A program made the translations under genes and the position numbers. Of a DNA stretch of 64,000 bases, positions 50,997 through 64,000 are shown piece after piece (the stretch's first letter is position 1; each line of letters opens with the position of its first letter). Below the pieces are notes generated by a model that saw only the letters and a program-made list of their open reading frames with translations, had not been told where the DNA came from and ran no database searches. Source of the stretch: Acridotheres tristis (Eukaryota > Chordata > Aves > Passeriformes > Sturnidae); contig CM072905.1 in assembly GCA_037013685.1 (NCBI GenBank), positions 4,227,491-4,291,490 of the forward strand. Reading direction: 5' to 3'.

Positions 50997-51085
50997 CTGG
51001 TAATAGTAATCAACATATTGTGGCTGGTAGTGCTGGGGCTCAGAGTTTTCAGGAGACAAGACATCTTTTAGTAACTCTTCACAGC
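50997..51085 (-). CDS. RAB11FIP4: RAB11FIP4 exon 3 (partial gene)
   Basis: This is an 89-bp exon: two bases complete the Gly split from exon 2, then 29 codons follow. It opens with CEELLKDVLS, which matches the family exactly, and ends PENSEPQHYQPQYVDYYYQ. The human exon as I recall it also has 29 residues and ends in Gln, but the last 19 residues differ almost completely, so length and boundary are kept while sequence is not. The acceptor is CTTTGCCAG before GCTGTGAAG and the donor is TTACCAG followed by GTAAGA, leaving the frame in phase 0. The exon links the EF-hand segment to the acidic, low-complexity middle of the protein. The next exon was not found anywhere below 50997, apart from the weak candidate at 42465-42528. 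Confidence 0.95.
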
Positions 51086-54000
51086 CTGGCAAAGAGAAAC
51101 AAGAGGAAATGGTCAGGCTAAGAGCTTATCTTCCATTATGTGGACAATGGAGGAAGAAACACTGGTTTGTAGCCAATCTGCATGCACAAAACCTTGGAAG
51201 GCAGCTTTGGGATTTATTTAAATAGGTGTAACACAACTCTGTCTTCAGAGTTCTGCCCAGCACACATTCAACATGTGCAATTATCTCAGCATGGATACAC
51301 TAGCCTGCAATGAAACTGAAAGCTGAGCATTGCTTGGCTTGATAAACTACCCTGTGGGGTACAAACCCACCTCTAACCAAGCCCAGGCTCTGGAGTCAAA
51401 CACTGGATTTGCAGGCTTGGCATGAGCTAGGGATTACAGCACATCAGTGTCTGTGGAGCTGCTTCTAATTTTCTGTGGTCAAAAAGACAAAGAGGCAATG
51501 CCTAAGTGTCACAAATCCCCCGTCAAAAAATGCTCTTTCACAGAGTGTTTGGAAAGCAAATATCTATGCACTGCAACCAGAGATTTTAAGCTTCTGTGTT
51601 TGTTTTTGTTAACAACCACATTTAGAGCTGGAAAAATCAATGTCTGTGTTTCCCTCGGTCCTCCTCTCATCTGAAAACCTGAGACAAATATAGAAACACT
51701 GCAATCACCAAATGCCTCGTTCCCCATTAATTACCAGTGACTGCACTTGGCAGGTTGAGCTGCAGAAGGCAGTAATGTCAGGCCAGGTTATTTTAGAGCA
51801 CCCAGCTCAAAGCCTTGAGCCCAGACTGTGTGAAACCTCAGGTTGTGCTCTATTCTACTTGGAAGCTGCAATTGCCCAGCAGTTATTCCTCCCTTCCATC
51901 CCAGAACTAATGCAATATATTTGGCTGTGACATTACACATGGATATCACTACAGAGCAGGTGAGGTGACCTTCTCTCCTGGTTTTACATAAAGGAATAAC
52001 ATCTGTAGGATGTGGTTATAGAGAGGAGTCCCTTGCAAAGGAAAGGAGTACTTTAGAAACCAGAAAAAAATGACCAGAGGTCAATGTTTCTACCTTGCCT
52101 CCTTTCAAAATGCCAGCCAGACTGGTCTGTTAGAGCTAAAGTCACAAACAGCTTCCAGTTCACCATGGTCTGAAATATACAGTCCTTCTGTGTTCCCTCC
52201 TTGCTGCTCATTTCTTATCTAAGATTACTCCTCATCACATTCTTTCATTTCCCTTGTCCATTAGGGAGAACCACTTCATGATAGCTCTTGGCCTGTCACT
52301 TATTCAGTAAAAGCACTGGGGAGAAAAGCATTGCCTCCTTTGCATCCGGCTAACTCGGTGCAGCCCTCACCACTTCTTCACCAGAGCCACCTGACCCAGG
52401 CTTTTACAGCCTGATCCAGAACCTGGCCAAGCACCAGACCCATTTCCAGAACATCAGCAGGCATTTAATCCATTTTGTTTACCAAACTGCACAGCTTCAA
52501 ATAGCAAACAAAGCCAAATCTTGCTTTTATTGTAGTCACAGGCCAGGTTCCCGTTGGTGCTGGCAGATTCAGTTCATCTGAGCCACTCTCCTTCTGCAAA
52601 GGTGACTTTTTGGTGGGGAGATGTCTGGGTGTGCAGCAGGCAGTATCCCTGGGCACTGCTCTGCATGCAAGCTGGCATGACAGCCTGGCTCTCCTCATCC
52701 TCCTGGGAAGATCTGCATGTCATTCTACTCCATTAAAAAGGGAAAAAGAGGAGGAAATGCTGAGAGACCATTTTCCTCTGAGATTACTAAAGCACATCAT
52801 CACTACCTTGCAGACATCTGAACCTGGTCCAACATCCAGCAAATCAATGAAAAAATGGCCTCTGGCTTCAAGAATCTCAAGATGGAGCCACTTTTTTTTA
52901 TTCCTGTTAAGAACTGAGTTTTAAGAAGTTCTCTGTTCTCCTCTTCCCTGTGAGGACACAAATCAGAATCTCTTCACTCTGGAGGACTGATGCTGGTCTT
53001 TTCCTTGGACCACCCCCTATCACCAGGAAGGTGATGCATCAGCTTTCTTATTCAGTGCTTTTCTGCAACAGTGCTAATAAAATGTCACCCTTTGCTCCCC
53101 TCATCTAAATATAATTTGAATTTTTCAGGTACTCCAGGAGGGTTACACAATGGTGTAACATAAAGAGGGAACACTGGAGTGATTCAAATGCTGTGCATGT
53201 GTGTTCTTATCACGTGTGTTCTTACTGGAACACATCCTGGCTTGCAGCCTGGGAAGTGCCTGCAGTGAGCTAAATTATTGTCTCACAGTCCACACAAACA
53301 ACAACAACAAATCAAGGTTTACTCTGGAAAATCTCAATATGGAAATGGAAAGGTACTGGACAAAGATTTGTTCTTTACTAGCAGAACCTCTCCTGAGCAG
53401 AACCCTGTGTGCTGAGGTCTGCAGAACTGCCATGGTGGATATTTCAAGCTGTGCAGCAGTGTGCACCCAAGGCTAGAATCTGTCCAAAAATAACCCATTG
53501 CAATGAAGCAAAGGAATAATTCCTGCCTACTTTAAGGATCTCTTGCACTAGAGATGTCCTATTATTGCTATAAATTCATTTTCCTGGAAAAGGTAGAACT
53601 GAAAGCCACTTACATGGCTGATTAGAGAGAGATATTTCATTTGGATGGCTACCGGTATCATAAGATATTAATGTGCTCGATGTTCCCTCTCCTTTGCTGC
53701 AGTTGGAAAAATTTCATCTACATTTCTGGGCAGCACTTGGCAAGAAGACTTAGCTGCACTGCAATAAGAGTGAGGCAGCAGAGAGAGGAAAGAGTAACCC
53801 AGGAATAGCTCCAGGTCCTTGTGCAGCCATTGCTGCAGCTCCACTCCTGGGTGTCCTTCATGGAGAACCACTCTGTGAAAGGCTGTGCCTGCTGGAAATC
53901 ACTGAAACACATTGGGGTGAGCTGGTGTCTGGAGAAAGGACTAAACAATCAGATCACAAAATGAGAGTGGCCAGAAGCTGCTGAATTTTCTTCCCTGGCT

Positions 54001-57000
54001 AAAGACACCTGATGAGCCAGCACAGAAGCAGCTTCACTCAAGAGACTTTGAAACATGGATGTGTAGGAGTTCTAGTTCAGCAGAGCACTGAGTTGCTCTC
54101 TAGTCTGGCCTGTCAAATTATCTGAGTTAAAATATATTTATCCTAATACAACAAATGCAAAAGCAAACAATTCATTTGGGCAGAACAGAATCATCTTTAG
54201 TCCTAAGCAAAGATTATGAAAGTCACTTACAAGTCACTGAAGGGGAAGACATGAACCTTTAACGTTGTCAGTTCACTCAGGTTGCTAGATATAATATCCC
54301 TTATGAGATAATTTTAAAAATTTTCTATCAGTTTAATTTTAAAAATGGTTTTCACACCCTAACAAACATTCCATTTGCAAACACACATTCTGGCCACAAA
54401 TAAACTCAATTTTAGCAAAGCTCTTTCCTACAAATGCTCCAAGGAAGAGATTTAACCTACAACACATCAGACAATTTTCACACACAATTAAGCAACTTTA
54501 ATATTCTAGGAAATAAAGTCGAGTTACCTAATTGAATGTAGCTAGTTTCTGACATTTTTCCTAACAGCAGTAGCTTCTTACTTTATCTGCCCCTGGATCA
54601 TTAGTGGTGTATTAGACTCATTTATAGTTTCAGGGTGTATTTAGTGGAATTTAGTTAAGTCTTAGAAAACTCTCAAGTACTTTTAAGAGCAGCCAACTTC
54701 AGTTCATTGAGCAGCTATGGGGTAATTAATTCCAGGAGTGCTCAGCTCTTCACATTCACTGACAGTCCTTGTCCCTGGAGCCATCCCAGGCACCGCCCCT
54801 GTCAGTAAGTTATTCTTGCCAGAACAGAGAGATCCATCACATCATCTCCAGTTACAGCTTCATTGAAGTTTGAGATCTATAGCTGTGAACCTAAATGGGT
54901 TTATGTGGACCTGGGGGTTTTCTGATGTGCTTTACTGAAATTCCCATGCTGGTGCAGCTGTTCTGGTCCTAGACATTATAGGCAAATAAACTCCTTTTTA
55001 AATGATAGCAGCATACCCATCTCTTAGTCCATGCTGGATCTTCAGGGCACAGCTGGTACAACACTTTTCTCAACTATGGGACTGCAAATTAGATTTTATA
55101 AATAGTTGAAGGAGATGGCCAAAACTTGGCACTGGTTTTGTGATAAGTATGTTTGCTTGGAGCATCTGAATGAAACTATAAAAGCTATTAAGAAAAAAAA
55201 TAATCTCCAGTGAAACAGAAGGCCAGAAATATTCTGCTTTAGAAAATTTTTTGAAAAAACACCAGCAAATTTCATACTGTATTATTTTCATATTATTTTC
55301 AGTCCAAATAACCTGTCACTGTCTGACCTAGCAGAACAGCCAACGTCCCTTTTGGAACATTTCTTTAAAACTTTGGGCAAATCTGTATTCTTGGATTTTT
55401 CATTACAAAGTGCTAGGAACTCACAGAGAAACATATCTACTTTTTAACTTTTACCTGCTTATATATAGCCTGCTTCTAGAAGCTTTCCAACCAACTGCAG
55501 TAATTAGATGCCTCAGGATCTAGGGAAGCACAGAGATGGATTTTTGAAGGCACATAATGGTCTGTGTTACTATTTTGAAGATTCAAAGGTTGCTATTGCT
55601 GCAGGCGGGGAAATTTATAAATTCACAGCTGTGCTTCTTCCACACTGTTAATGAATATGAAGGAGATCCTACAACTCTCCATTTTCAAATTCCACAACAG
55701 AGCACAACTAAAATGTCCTTAAAACTTCTACAAGATGAGGGAAAGACTCCTTGCTCCAGAAGAGCAACAGGCTGTATGGTTTTATCTGAAAAAAACAGTG
55801 ATTCTGCTAAAGCACACAGATTCATAAAGGCAGAAATCCTCTGTGCTGACGTGGCTCGGTCTCTCCCGTTATAAAAGCCATGACCCTCCAAACACAGCAC
55901 TGTTTTCATGGTTAAAATAAGCTATAAAGGCAGAATACATCTGCCTTTGTATTTTAACTCTCTATTAATCTGTGTTCATACAGTACCCTCTCATCTCTGT
56001 GAGCTGTAACACCGAGGGCAGTAGGGGGAGCTCCCCCTCAATTTGTCAGGGTTTGGGTACTTTTAAGCAGAATATCAAAACAAAGAGACTATGGGAAAGA
56101 CAATAGAAATCTTAAAATACAGGTCAGACTTAGTTAGAGCTTGGTCCTGCAAACATTTCTGGCTGTGGAACCCAGCAGCCTGCAGAGCACAGGGAATTAA
56201 GAGCTCCACTCAAGCCTTTAAGTATTACAAGTGGAAGAAAATATTTACCCAATCAGTACAATATAAATTCAGAACAGCAAAAACAGCCATTGGTTCTGCT
56301 GAGCAAACAGTAATGGTTCCCATGCTGACCCTGCTGAAATTAATGGGAATTCAGCCTTGGAGTGATATTCTGGCTGCTCTTGGTGTCTGAGCACTGAGGC
56401 AAGAGGCTACAGGTGTCATTTCATGGCAATTGCTCTACAGGCAGACAGTTATTAAAGCCCTGCAGGAAGCAGATAGAGAGGGTAGCTTCAGCACAAGTAA
56501 AACCTTCATACTCTGGCATTCCAATGAAATTGCTTCAAAGCTTTAAATTCGATGGAAAGCCTATCCCTGGCTCTGACAGAGCCCAATTTCATGAGGAAAG
56601 CACCCTAGACAGCAGGGACTCAGCACAGATGCTGAGGCAAAGTGCTTTAATCCACAAAAGATCAGCAAAAAAGCAAAACTTTCCATAAATAGCAAGCACC
56701 ATACCTATCCAGTATTCCACCCCAGAGCCACAGTGAGAAGCTCCTTCAACACACTTCTGCCCTCTAGCATATTTACCTCCAACTCGAACAACTCCACCAC
56801 TTCCCCAGGTCCTACTGTCAGTGAGACTGCTCATCCTTACCCACAGCATAAGGAAATTAACTGTTTTCCACCTGACAGTACCAGCAGCTGCTGCAGAGAT
56901 ATGTGATCCATATGTCATGAGGTCTACCCAGCTCTGAAGCACTGAGGAGGAAACAAGCTTGATGTCCATTTGTGGAGGAACACAACACTTTTCATTGTAC

Positions 57001-59533
57001 CATGAAAGAGCAAACGATGCCCTGGTTTATGGAGGAGAGAGGCCAAGCTGCAGATTTTAGATCCAGAGGCAGGAGTTTCTCTATCAGCCAGTTACAGAGC
57101 ATTAAACACTCAGATCTTTGGGATTTTTTCAAGTTCCAACATTTAGCTTTTCACTGAAATCCAACCCTGGATATTGAAATGCTCAAACCAACAGCATCAG
57201 ATGTCAACTCTGATTTGAATCTGTTGCTCTTAGATGTCCCAAACCTCATGATTTAAATAAATTCAAGGCAGTGAACCACCAAAAAACCTTGACACTATAT
57301 CCCCGTTGTGCAGCAAACAATTTCGTCACCATACTATAAAGGCAAGCACCTATAAGAAAATTAATTTGAAGTCTCATAAATAAGAAATATAGTAAGGCAT
57401 TAGGATTGTAAAGCTCGAATTTAAACATTTGGCTATCGGTGCTAAGGATAGCACAGCTTCATACTCTATTACTGAAAATCCCACTGGATTTATAGTAGCA
57501 TCTCATTTTGCTCTATTAATCTGACTGCCCCAAGCAACTGTAATAGGCTGAGATGTCAAAGAACCGTATTTATAATCTGTTGCTGCCAAGACAAATTGCT
57601 TTTGTTTGATAATAAGCCTGCTATTCCCCTTGGGATGTGGCTGCACTAAAACAACATGGTGGAGGCTTTCCATTCTGAAAGGCAGACATGCCCTGTCTGA
57701 ACTTTAACATAAACAATTTCATTTTTAAGGAAAATATGGCAGGTGGCCAAAGATAAATAAAATTTCCATGCTGTGAGGTGAGAAATAGAAGCAGCTTTTC
57801 CAAAGACATGCTGTGAAAACATGCAGCACAGTGTCTTATCAGAAATAGATACAGCTGCTCTGCTTGGATGATAAACACTTAGTACTGAGCCTGTGTAAGT
57901 GGTGAAATGCTAATGATGTGCTAAGGGAGCTCTAGGTGATGCTGCAGAATTGGGTGATTTCTCTGCATCTGTTCACAGACACATCCTAACAACCATCACA
58001 TAAACGATTTGGACCCTACATGCTCCACACCTGGGCTTTAAGTTATTCATGAACTTGGAGTGCAGAGTACTCCAGACAGTTTGATCCAGTCACATCTTTG
58101 CAGGATTAAACCTTAGAATATGAACACAAGAATCAGCTCCCACAAGGTGAGCAAGGATGAAAACCCCCAAGGCCTCGTGACTCTGATAATTCAATATTCT
58201 CATGCTGTGCCCACAGTAAAGGAGATGCAGCTACCACTCCACCACTGAGAGTACATGGACAAGGGCACAGTTACCACAGAAGAGATGTTCTGGGTTATTT
58301 CTATCCCTTCCTGATCATATTTTGTGCATTTGTGCAATCTTTAGACTGTGAATTACAGAAGACACCAGATGATTTACAGAGCTTGTGTCTTACTGAAACT
58401 AGAACTTAGTTTGCTACAGCATTTTCTGCTCAAGGAAAACCCCCAGCAGAGACTTTAGGATCTGTGCACAAATGTAATAACTTTCCTCCTGGGCTTTCTC
58501 TTGCCTTCTCTTCCAACACATCAGTGTCACCTTGGACAGTGTCTCCAAGAACGTTGATGAGAGCAGCTTCTCACTGTAATTTTACCTAATTATGCACTGT
58601 CTTTGGCTGCCATAAACTTTAATTAAAAGTACTGTGGTTTTACGTTTTTGCATCCTTATGGCTTCATAATAATCTCATCACAGCACACTCCCCAGAGGCT
58701 TCTCCTGGAACCACACGATCATCACTGTGACATTCACCCTGTCCCTGAAGTGAAGCCTCTGGGCTATGACATCACTCCAACATTTTATAAAAGACACACC
58801 ACATGTACAGAAAAGGACAGGATATGGATTATTTCACTATGGGAAGTTAGAAAAGCAATCAGCAGTGAATCAGCTGAAGTCTCTCCTCACTGTTTTTTGG
58901 TAGCCTTTAGGCTAAGCTGTGAAGCCTAACAATGTCTGTGTCTTCTGTCAAGGACTGTTTCCTTGGAAAGGAGGTGGTTGGATCCACCTGATCTCAATCT
59001 TCAGGGTTTGCACGGCCAACCTGTAATTAACTCATTTCCTTCCAATACATGACCCCAAATACCTATGTAACATGAATTAATTACACCCTACAGATACCTC
59101 AAGAGGAATATAATAGTCTAAAATTTCCTAGTAGAGAACCAAAAGCCCAAGGGCTCCCTAACTCCCTGAGGTAAATCAGCTGCAGAACAAGATCAGAATC
59201 TGGAAGAATTAAACCTGGGCCCAGCCTGTTACCACAAAGCTACTCTTTCTTCTGCTGTATTCTTCTTCAAACCACAACACATTTATTCTGACAAAAAGTA
59301 GCAGTAAACCAATGCCCAGGCACCTATGGATGCAGAAGCTCTAGCATTGCTCACCACTGATACATGAGATGCACAAAAAGGAAAAATATACTGGCTCTGT
59401 TCCCAGAGCTGCTCTACTGTCACTACAAATAACCACAGTTAAAAGAGAGGATGTCTTTGATCATTACATTTTCTGCAACCAGAGAAACATTAGTGGAACT
59501 GAACAGGATTCTTTTTGAGAAATATGCACATAC
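51086..59533 (-). other. RAB11FIP4: RAB11FIP4 intron 2
   Basis: This 8,448-bp intron is bounded by GTATGT at the exon 2 donor and a CAG acceptor before exon 3. It is AT-rich single-copy sequence. I see no additional exon with good splice sites and an open frame, no recognisable transposon and no CpG cluster. Open frames on both strands here are short and lack recognisable similarity. Confidence 0.9.
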
Positions 59534-59621
59534 CTTTGATAGCAAAAACTCCGTGACAGAAGTCCTTAAAATTGATTCTTCCCAAATCATTTGGGTCCAA
59601 GTACTTTGCCAGTTTTTCCAC
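59534..59621 (-). CDS. RAB11FIP4: RAB11FIP4 exon 2 (partial gene), EF-hand-containing exon
   Basis: This 88-bp internal exon encodes 29 codons plus one base. Read on the minus strand it begins VEKLA, continues KYLDPNDLGRINFKDF and ends CHGVFAIK, with the last base starting a Gly codon completed in exon 3. It is nearly identical to the region just after exon 1 in human RAB11FIP4 as I recall it; differences I see are Val to Ala, Arg to His and Met to Ile. The acceptor is TTTTATTTTAG before GTGGAA and the donor is AAAG followed by GTATGT. RAB11FIP4 is a class II Rab11 effector acting on recycling endosomes. This segment is the EF-hand-like loop of its N-terminus; loop position 5 is Leu and position 12 is Asp, so calcium binding is likely weak. 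RAB11FIP3 is excluded because its equivalent segment differs more. Exon 1 is not seen up to position 64000. Confidence 0.96.
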
Positions 59622-62600
59622 CTAAAATAAAAGATGATAAAACATGTGTTGATCTTGGTGTATCATCTGTTGCTCTGATACACTCTGTATCTTCCACAGA
59701 AGACTACAAGTTGAAGAATACTCCCACTGTTCACTTGAATCAGCCAATGAATGGTTCTGCAAGGAGAAATCATGTCTTGCATGATACTGGTGCTGATCTC
59801 AAGGTACCTCCCCCCTCAGAGAAAAAAGAAGTGTAGCCATATCCTACGCTCCTCTCCTGACCTTGGCTACTTCTTTTGTTTTCTTCTTAAGTACTCATAA
59901 GTACCTGGTAGTTAGTTTATTAGCAACTTATGGGAAAAAATTCTATAAGTAAAAAAGAAAGAAAGGCAATCCCCAACACCAGTACACTGTGCAAACAAGC
60001 AATGTACATAACTCCTTAACTTCAGATTCACAGTTTAGCCATTCTGATCATTATTCACCAATATGGATGAGATTATACTGAATTTAAACACAGCCACCAA
60101 ATTAGCACGTGCTCCAAAAACGGTCTGGCAAATTTTTCAGGAGGGTTTTGGGACAGAGGAGGAAAAGCAGCCTGGACTGGAGAGGCTCTTGTGCTGTCTA
60201 GAAAAAAAGGAATGGAGGAGCAAGTAGCTGAAGAAGAATAAGGTGAGAGGTAGAACAGTCCAGGCAGCTGGACACAGCTGGCTGTTCTTTCTGACAGCCC
60301 CGCTGCTGGAGCTTGTGCACATCCCCGTGTGTGCCCGTGTCTTTGCCTGGAGCACCTTGCAGGGACCCTCAGGGAGGCAGAGGCAGCCTCTTGCTGCTCA
60401 CAGGAGCTCACAGGCAGCTCCACACAGCCCTGCCCTTGGCCTGGGCCCTCCACACACCCAGGAGGATGAACCAGCCGAGTGCAGGGACAGCAGGCATGGA
60501 GGATAGCACAGAATCCTGCTGCTGCTCAATCTGTGTGAGCTCAGATATGGCAGCCTGAGCAGCAACAAAAGCCCGGCTGGAAAGACACATCAAATGAATC
60601 CAGATGACCCAGTTTCTCAATTTTCTGGTGTGTTTTTTTTCCCACGTGCTAGCAAAACCCCAGCAGTTTCCCAAAGCCCTGCAGATAATGCACTGATGTG
60701 TGTGCATGACACTTCTTCTTACAGGCACTTCTCAATGATATAAACTCCCTCTGTACCAATAACTGCCATTGATAAGCCAAAGGGCTCATTTAAAACAAGC
60801 AAATTTGAAAAAAAATGACAGAATTTTTACTCATATGCAAAATTCAGTGTTGGATGAGAAAGGCACAATTTGATCATTAAATTGAATCATTTTCTCTTTC
60901 ATTTTCTTAGGGAAAATAAAAAGTTAGCTCATGTAGGCAGGGCAAGTAAGGAGCTATATGATGAATGGAGAGCTCATTACAAGTCAGACATTTTCTTAAA
61001 ACTTTCATATTGCAGAAGCTGGGCTGCAGATGTCAACTATCGTGTGACTCACGATCAAATTCCCACCCTGGCATCACAAGGAATTACTGTAACCCCATTA
61101 ATTTGGAGCATCAAAACACACATCTGTGTTTCAAAAAAAAAAAAAAAAAAGCTGCTTCACTAGAAACCACAGTGTGTGGTTAATGCACACTAGACTAGCT
61201 GAAAATCCTGACTGAAACCAATTAAGTAGAGACATGCTTGACACGGAAAATCCAGGTTGGTGTTATCCCGGCCACCTTCACAAGCAACAATTGTGTTTTA
61301 AATTTTAATGCACAGATTCCTGCAGCCAGCTGGGAAGCCTCTAGTCTATTTAATATTGTGCTAGAACACAGTGGTGTCACTGCGTGTTCCCAGTGACTGT
61401 AGCACTTTATTTCTCAAAGTTGATCCAATGATTTTAGTCTACCAATTGCTCAGACATATAAAATTACACTTCTGAAATCAAACTAAATGAGATGTTATGT
61501 GTCTGGGAGTCTGTGTTATGGAAGAACAGAGGATATGTTCACATTTAGGTCTAAGTAATGTCTTAACAGTAAATGAAATTATCACCTGAGCCAAGTGCTT
61601 CAGTGTCCAGTTTCCCCTAAATTTAATTTGCAGGTTTTCAATTGGATATTACAATGCAAATAACTGACATCAGTGCAGGAGATGATGCTCACATCTTCAG
61701 CCAGGAATAAACACAGCTCCCAGCACAGGTCAGGGGATAAAAGGATTTCAATCAATGGGGCCTATGTTTGCCTGGATTGCATAGGGTTTATGCATTAATA
61801 TACACACATATTTGGTACATAAATCCCTGCGTATTTGCACACAGTTTTCAAGACCCTGCAGTGCACTTGATCATGCACTTTTACCAGTAGCTTTCTGGAA
61901 TAAGGCAAGAAGCTCTCCCTAGTTAATTCCAGACTGAAAGCATCGCTTTAAGTTAAATTTCAATCCGTGGCCAAATAAAATACGGCTGCCCCTAAATCTT
62001 CTCTGGTGTTCACACTGTATAAACCACCCTTCTGCTTCACTTTGTAAAGAAATAAAGTCCCCTCCCGCTCCTTCTCAGAAAGGGTTAGCTCCCCACAATG
62101 AACCAAAAGTTGTTTTACTTCTTCATTGCCTTGGCAAACTTATGGATTTGTCAGCCTGCCTGGGAGGCTGGGTGACACTGAAGTCTTTTTTGCAGTCAAC
62201 AACCCGCAGGGATTGAGGGATTCCATGGCCTCTGCCAGGGAACGAGGGAACAGCAGCTCTGTCTGTGATAATGGAACAGTTCTGCACATGCAGGATGTGC
62301 CAGTCCTGGCCACACTCAGACTCCTGGGCCCCACATCTTTGGGCTCTGCTGGGCTCTGCTGATCCCCTGGCAAGGGACATGAGACCACAAAGCCACCTGC
62401 TGCCAAAATTCAGTGTGAAATGAGCGTGTGATTGTTGTGATACATACAGGCAGCACAGGGAGCACCGTGTACTCCAAAGTTGAAGATCAGAAGCCATCAC
62501 AATGAGTAGGGGCAGTGCTCTGGGCCGGGCACAGACACTCTTCTCTGCACAGAGCAGCCCCCACCATGTGGGATAGACAGCACAAACAAGGATTGCAAAC

Positions 62601-64000
62601 TAGTTCTTCACTGTAGGAAGCGAAGAAGGGCAGAAAAAATGAGCTGCAGGCTCAGTAACCCAGCTGGTTCTTTTGGCAGCTGCAAGGGTGTCTCTAATGA
62701 ACCCTTCAGTAGGCGTCCAATAGTCAGAGGGAAGATATAAATCTCAGAGAGAAGAAAGAAATAATTTTTCTTTGGGAAACAACTGGAGAAAACCAAACCT
62801 CTGTCCCTATTGTTTAACTAGCTTGGATGAATGGCTGATTGCCCTTTTAATGCAAATATGTTTCTCTACAAACATGTAATAACTGCTCATTTCAGCCAAA
62901 GTGTTTGCCTCCTGTCCCTTGGGTTTCCCAGCCATCCTGAGTGCCCTGCAAAGGGGCGTTTGCTCCATGCTGTTTTCTGACACATAAGAGGAGGCTGGGA
63001 ACACTTGAAAAAGCAGAATAGAAAGGATGTTTGTAGCAGGAGGAAGTAGAGGGAGTGGAGTAAGGGGAGAAAAGAGAACAAACCACTGGCAGATCTCAGA
63101 AGAGATATATTGAAACTGATCTTTTCCTGCAAGTGAGTTCAATACAGAGGCATCTGTACTGAATAGCCAAGGAACCCTTCTGGATCTCTGGCCAGCTCTT
63201 GTACTGAAGCTGCCAAGAGAGTATCAGTACTTTTTCCAGCTAAGATTTTCTGACTGGAACTGAATCCTGCTTCCATTTGCAGGCAAGAAGGAACTCAGAC
63301 CTCTACTGACCTCACTTTTAATTTTCTTCAAAAAAGAAGAGATTTTCTTAACACAAAAACATCTGTAAGATTTAGAAGTAATCGAGTTCAGAGGGACCCC
63401 ACACCAGCTCTATTCACTGAAATCTTGCAGCAGGATCCAAATCACAGCCAGAAGCTGCCATTTGAAATAAACAACTCGTCTCAGCAGTTTGCCTTTATGG
63501 TGCAGAGGTCTGTGAGCACGTCTCGCCCTGAAGTGCGAGCAGGGAACACCTGGGAGCTGTGACAAAGGCAACACAAGCACTTGCAGAAAAAGGTCAGGCT
63601 GTGCTGCAGCAGTGACATTTGGGCAGGATCTCCTGAGGCAGGAGCATTTGTGAGAAACCTCAAAAAAAACAGCAAAAGGAGATTAAACATGTAAATGCCG
63701 CAGGGTGGATTAGAGAGCTTCCCACATGATTTATCCAAGGAGCAGCACTTGCCCTGGTTTCAACAGACTGGCCTTTCCCACATTTGGGAAGGGTGTAAGT
63801 TTACACCTCGACAGTTTGAAATGCTGCTCTGGCTGCAGGGCTGGACAGTGAGACCAGCACGTGTGTGAGACACACCCCTGTCCTTTCCACTGGCCCCTGA
63901 GCTCAGGTGTTCTTAGCACTGATGTGGTTCCAGATGTTGGAGCTCTTCAGTCAGAGGGGCTGTCTTTTGATGAGCTGGGATTTATAGATGGAGGGGAAAG
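59622..64000 (-). other. RAB11FIP4: RAB11FIP4 intron 1, 3' part
   Basis: This is the sequence upstream of exon 2 on the gene strand and should be the 3' end of intron 1. The GC-rich first exon (with an N-terminus typical of the family) is not present. It contains an 18-A run at 61133-61150 and a moderately GC-rich stretch around 60.25-60.5 kb that has too few CpGs to be an island. NF1 would be the expected upstream neighbour beyond the window by synteny with mammals; this is inference. Confidence 0.75.
61133..61150 (+). repeat. Poly-A tract (18 A)
   Basis: An uninterrupted run of 18 A inside presumed intron 1. No target duplication or upstream retrocopy was recognised. Confidence 0.9.

Noticed and set aside
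60240..60560. Second CpG island or RAB11FIP4 exon 1
   Set aside because: The stretch is moderately GC-rich but has few CpGs, and no frame resembles the N-terminus of the protein.
1..64000. miR-193a and miR-365 hairpins, which lie downstream of RAB11FIP4 in mammals
   Set aside because: I looked for the mature sequences in both orientations by eye and saw none; they would be expected beyond position 1.
1..64000. CRISPR arrays, bacterial operons, tRNA or rRNA genes
   Set aside because: Nothing of the kind is visible; the window has vertebrate intron structure throughout, and I saw no tRNA B-box with a fitting A-box.

Overview
This is a vertebrate, almost certainly avian, nuclear genome window. 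It has introns with consensus splice sites, a CpG island, AT-rich single-copy intronic DNA, two fragments of the avian/reptilian CR1 LINE (one ending in the diagnostic ATTCTATG octamer tail) and two solo LTRs. No bacterial or viral gene organisation is present, and nearly all open frames here are chance frames in non-coding DNA.

The one gene I can name is RAB11FIP4 (Rab11 family-interacting protein 4), on the minus strand. Two internal coding exons are clear: exon 2 at 59534-59621 (EF-hand loop) and exon 3 at 50997-51085. Both have canonical splice sites, and their phases join exactly (phase 1 into phase 1, then phase 0 out). Exon 1 should lie beyond position 64000. Exon 4 onward (coiled coils and the C-terminal Rab11-binding domain) was not found and should lie below position 1, so the window looks like the 5' half of a large gene: part of intron 1, all of intron 2, and a very long intron 3.

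Inside the presumed intron 3, at about 10.0-10.56 kb, is a strong CpG island with three GC boxes, an RFX X-box-like motif and a minus-strand splice donor after position 10280. The best reading is an internal promoter and untranslated first exon for an N-terminally shortened RAB11FIP4 transcript that skips the EF-hand exons. A promoter for another transcript is possible.

The rest is intronic. Region by region: 1-10 kb, single-copy sequence with a polypurine tract and an unrecognised 133-codon open frame; 10.56-10.9 kb, a 21-bp duplication, an AT-rich block and a CR1 fragment; 14.15 kb, a CR1 3' end; 19.1-19.65 kb and 27.14-27.67 kb, two related solo LTRs in opposite orientations; 29.6 kb and 42.5 kb, weak candidate exons on the gene strand; 32.68-32.88 kb, a GC-rich 18-bp minisatellite; 44.57 kb, a 54-bp-spaced duplication; 51-64 kb, the exon 2/3 area with ordinary intron. 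I did not find a previously undescribed system. The most useful leads are the internal CpG-island promoter and the divergent Tyr/Gln-rich end of exon 3.
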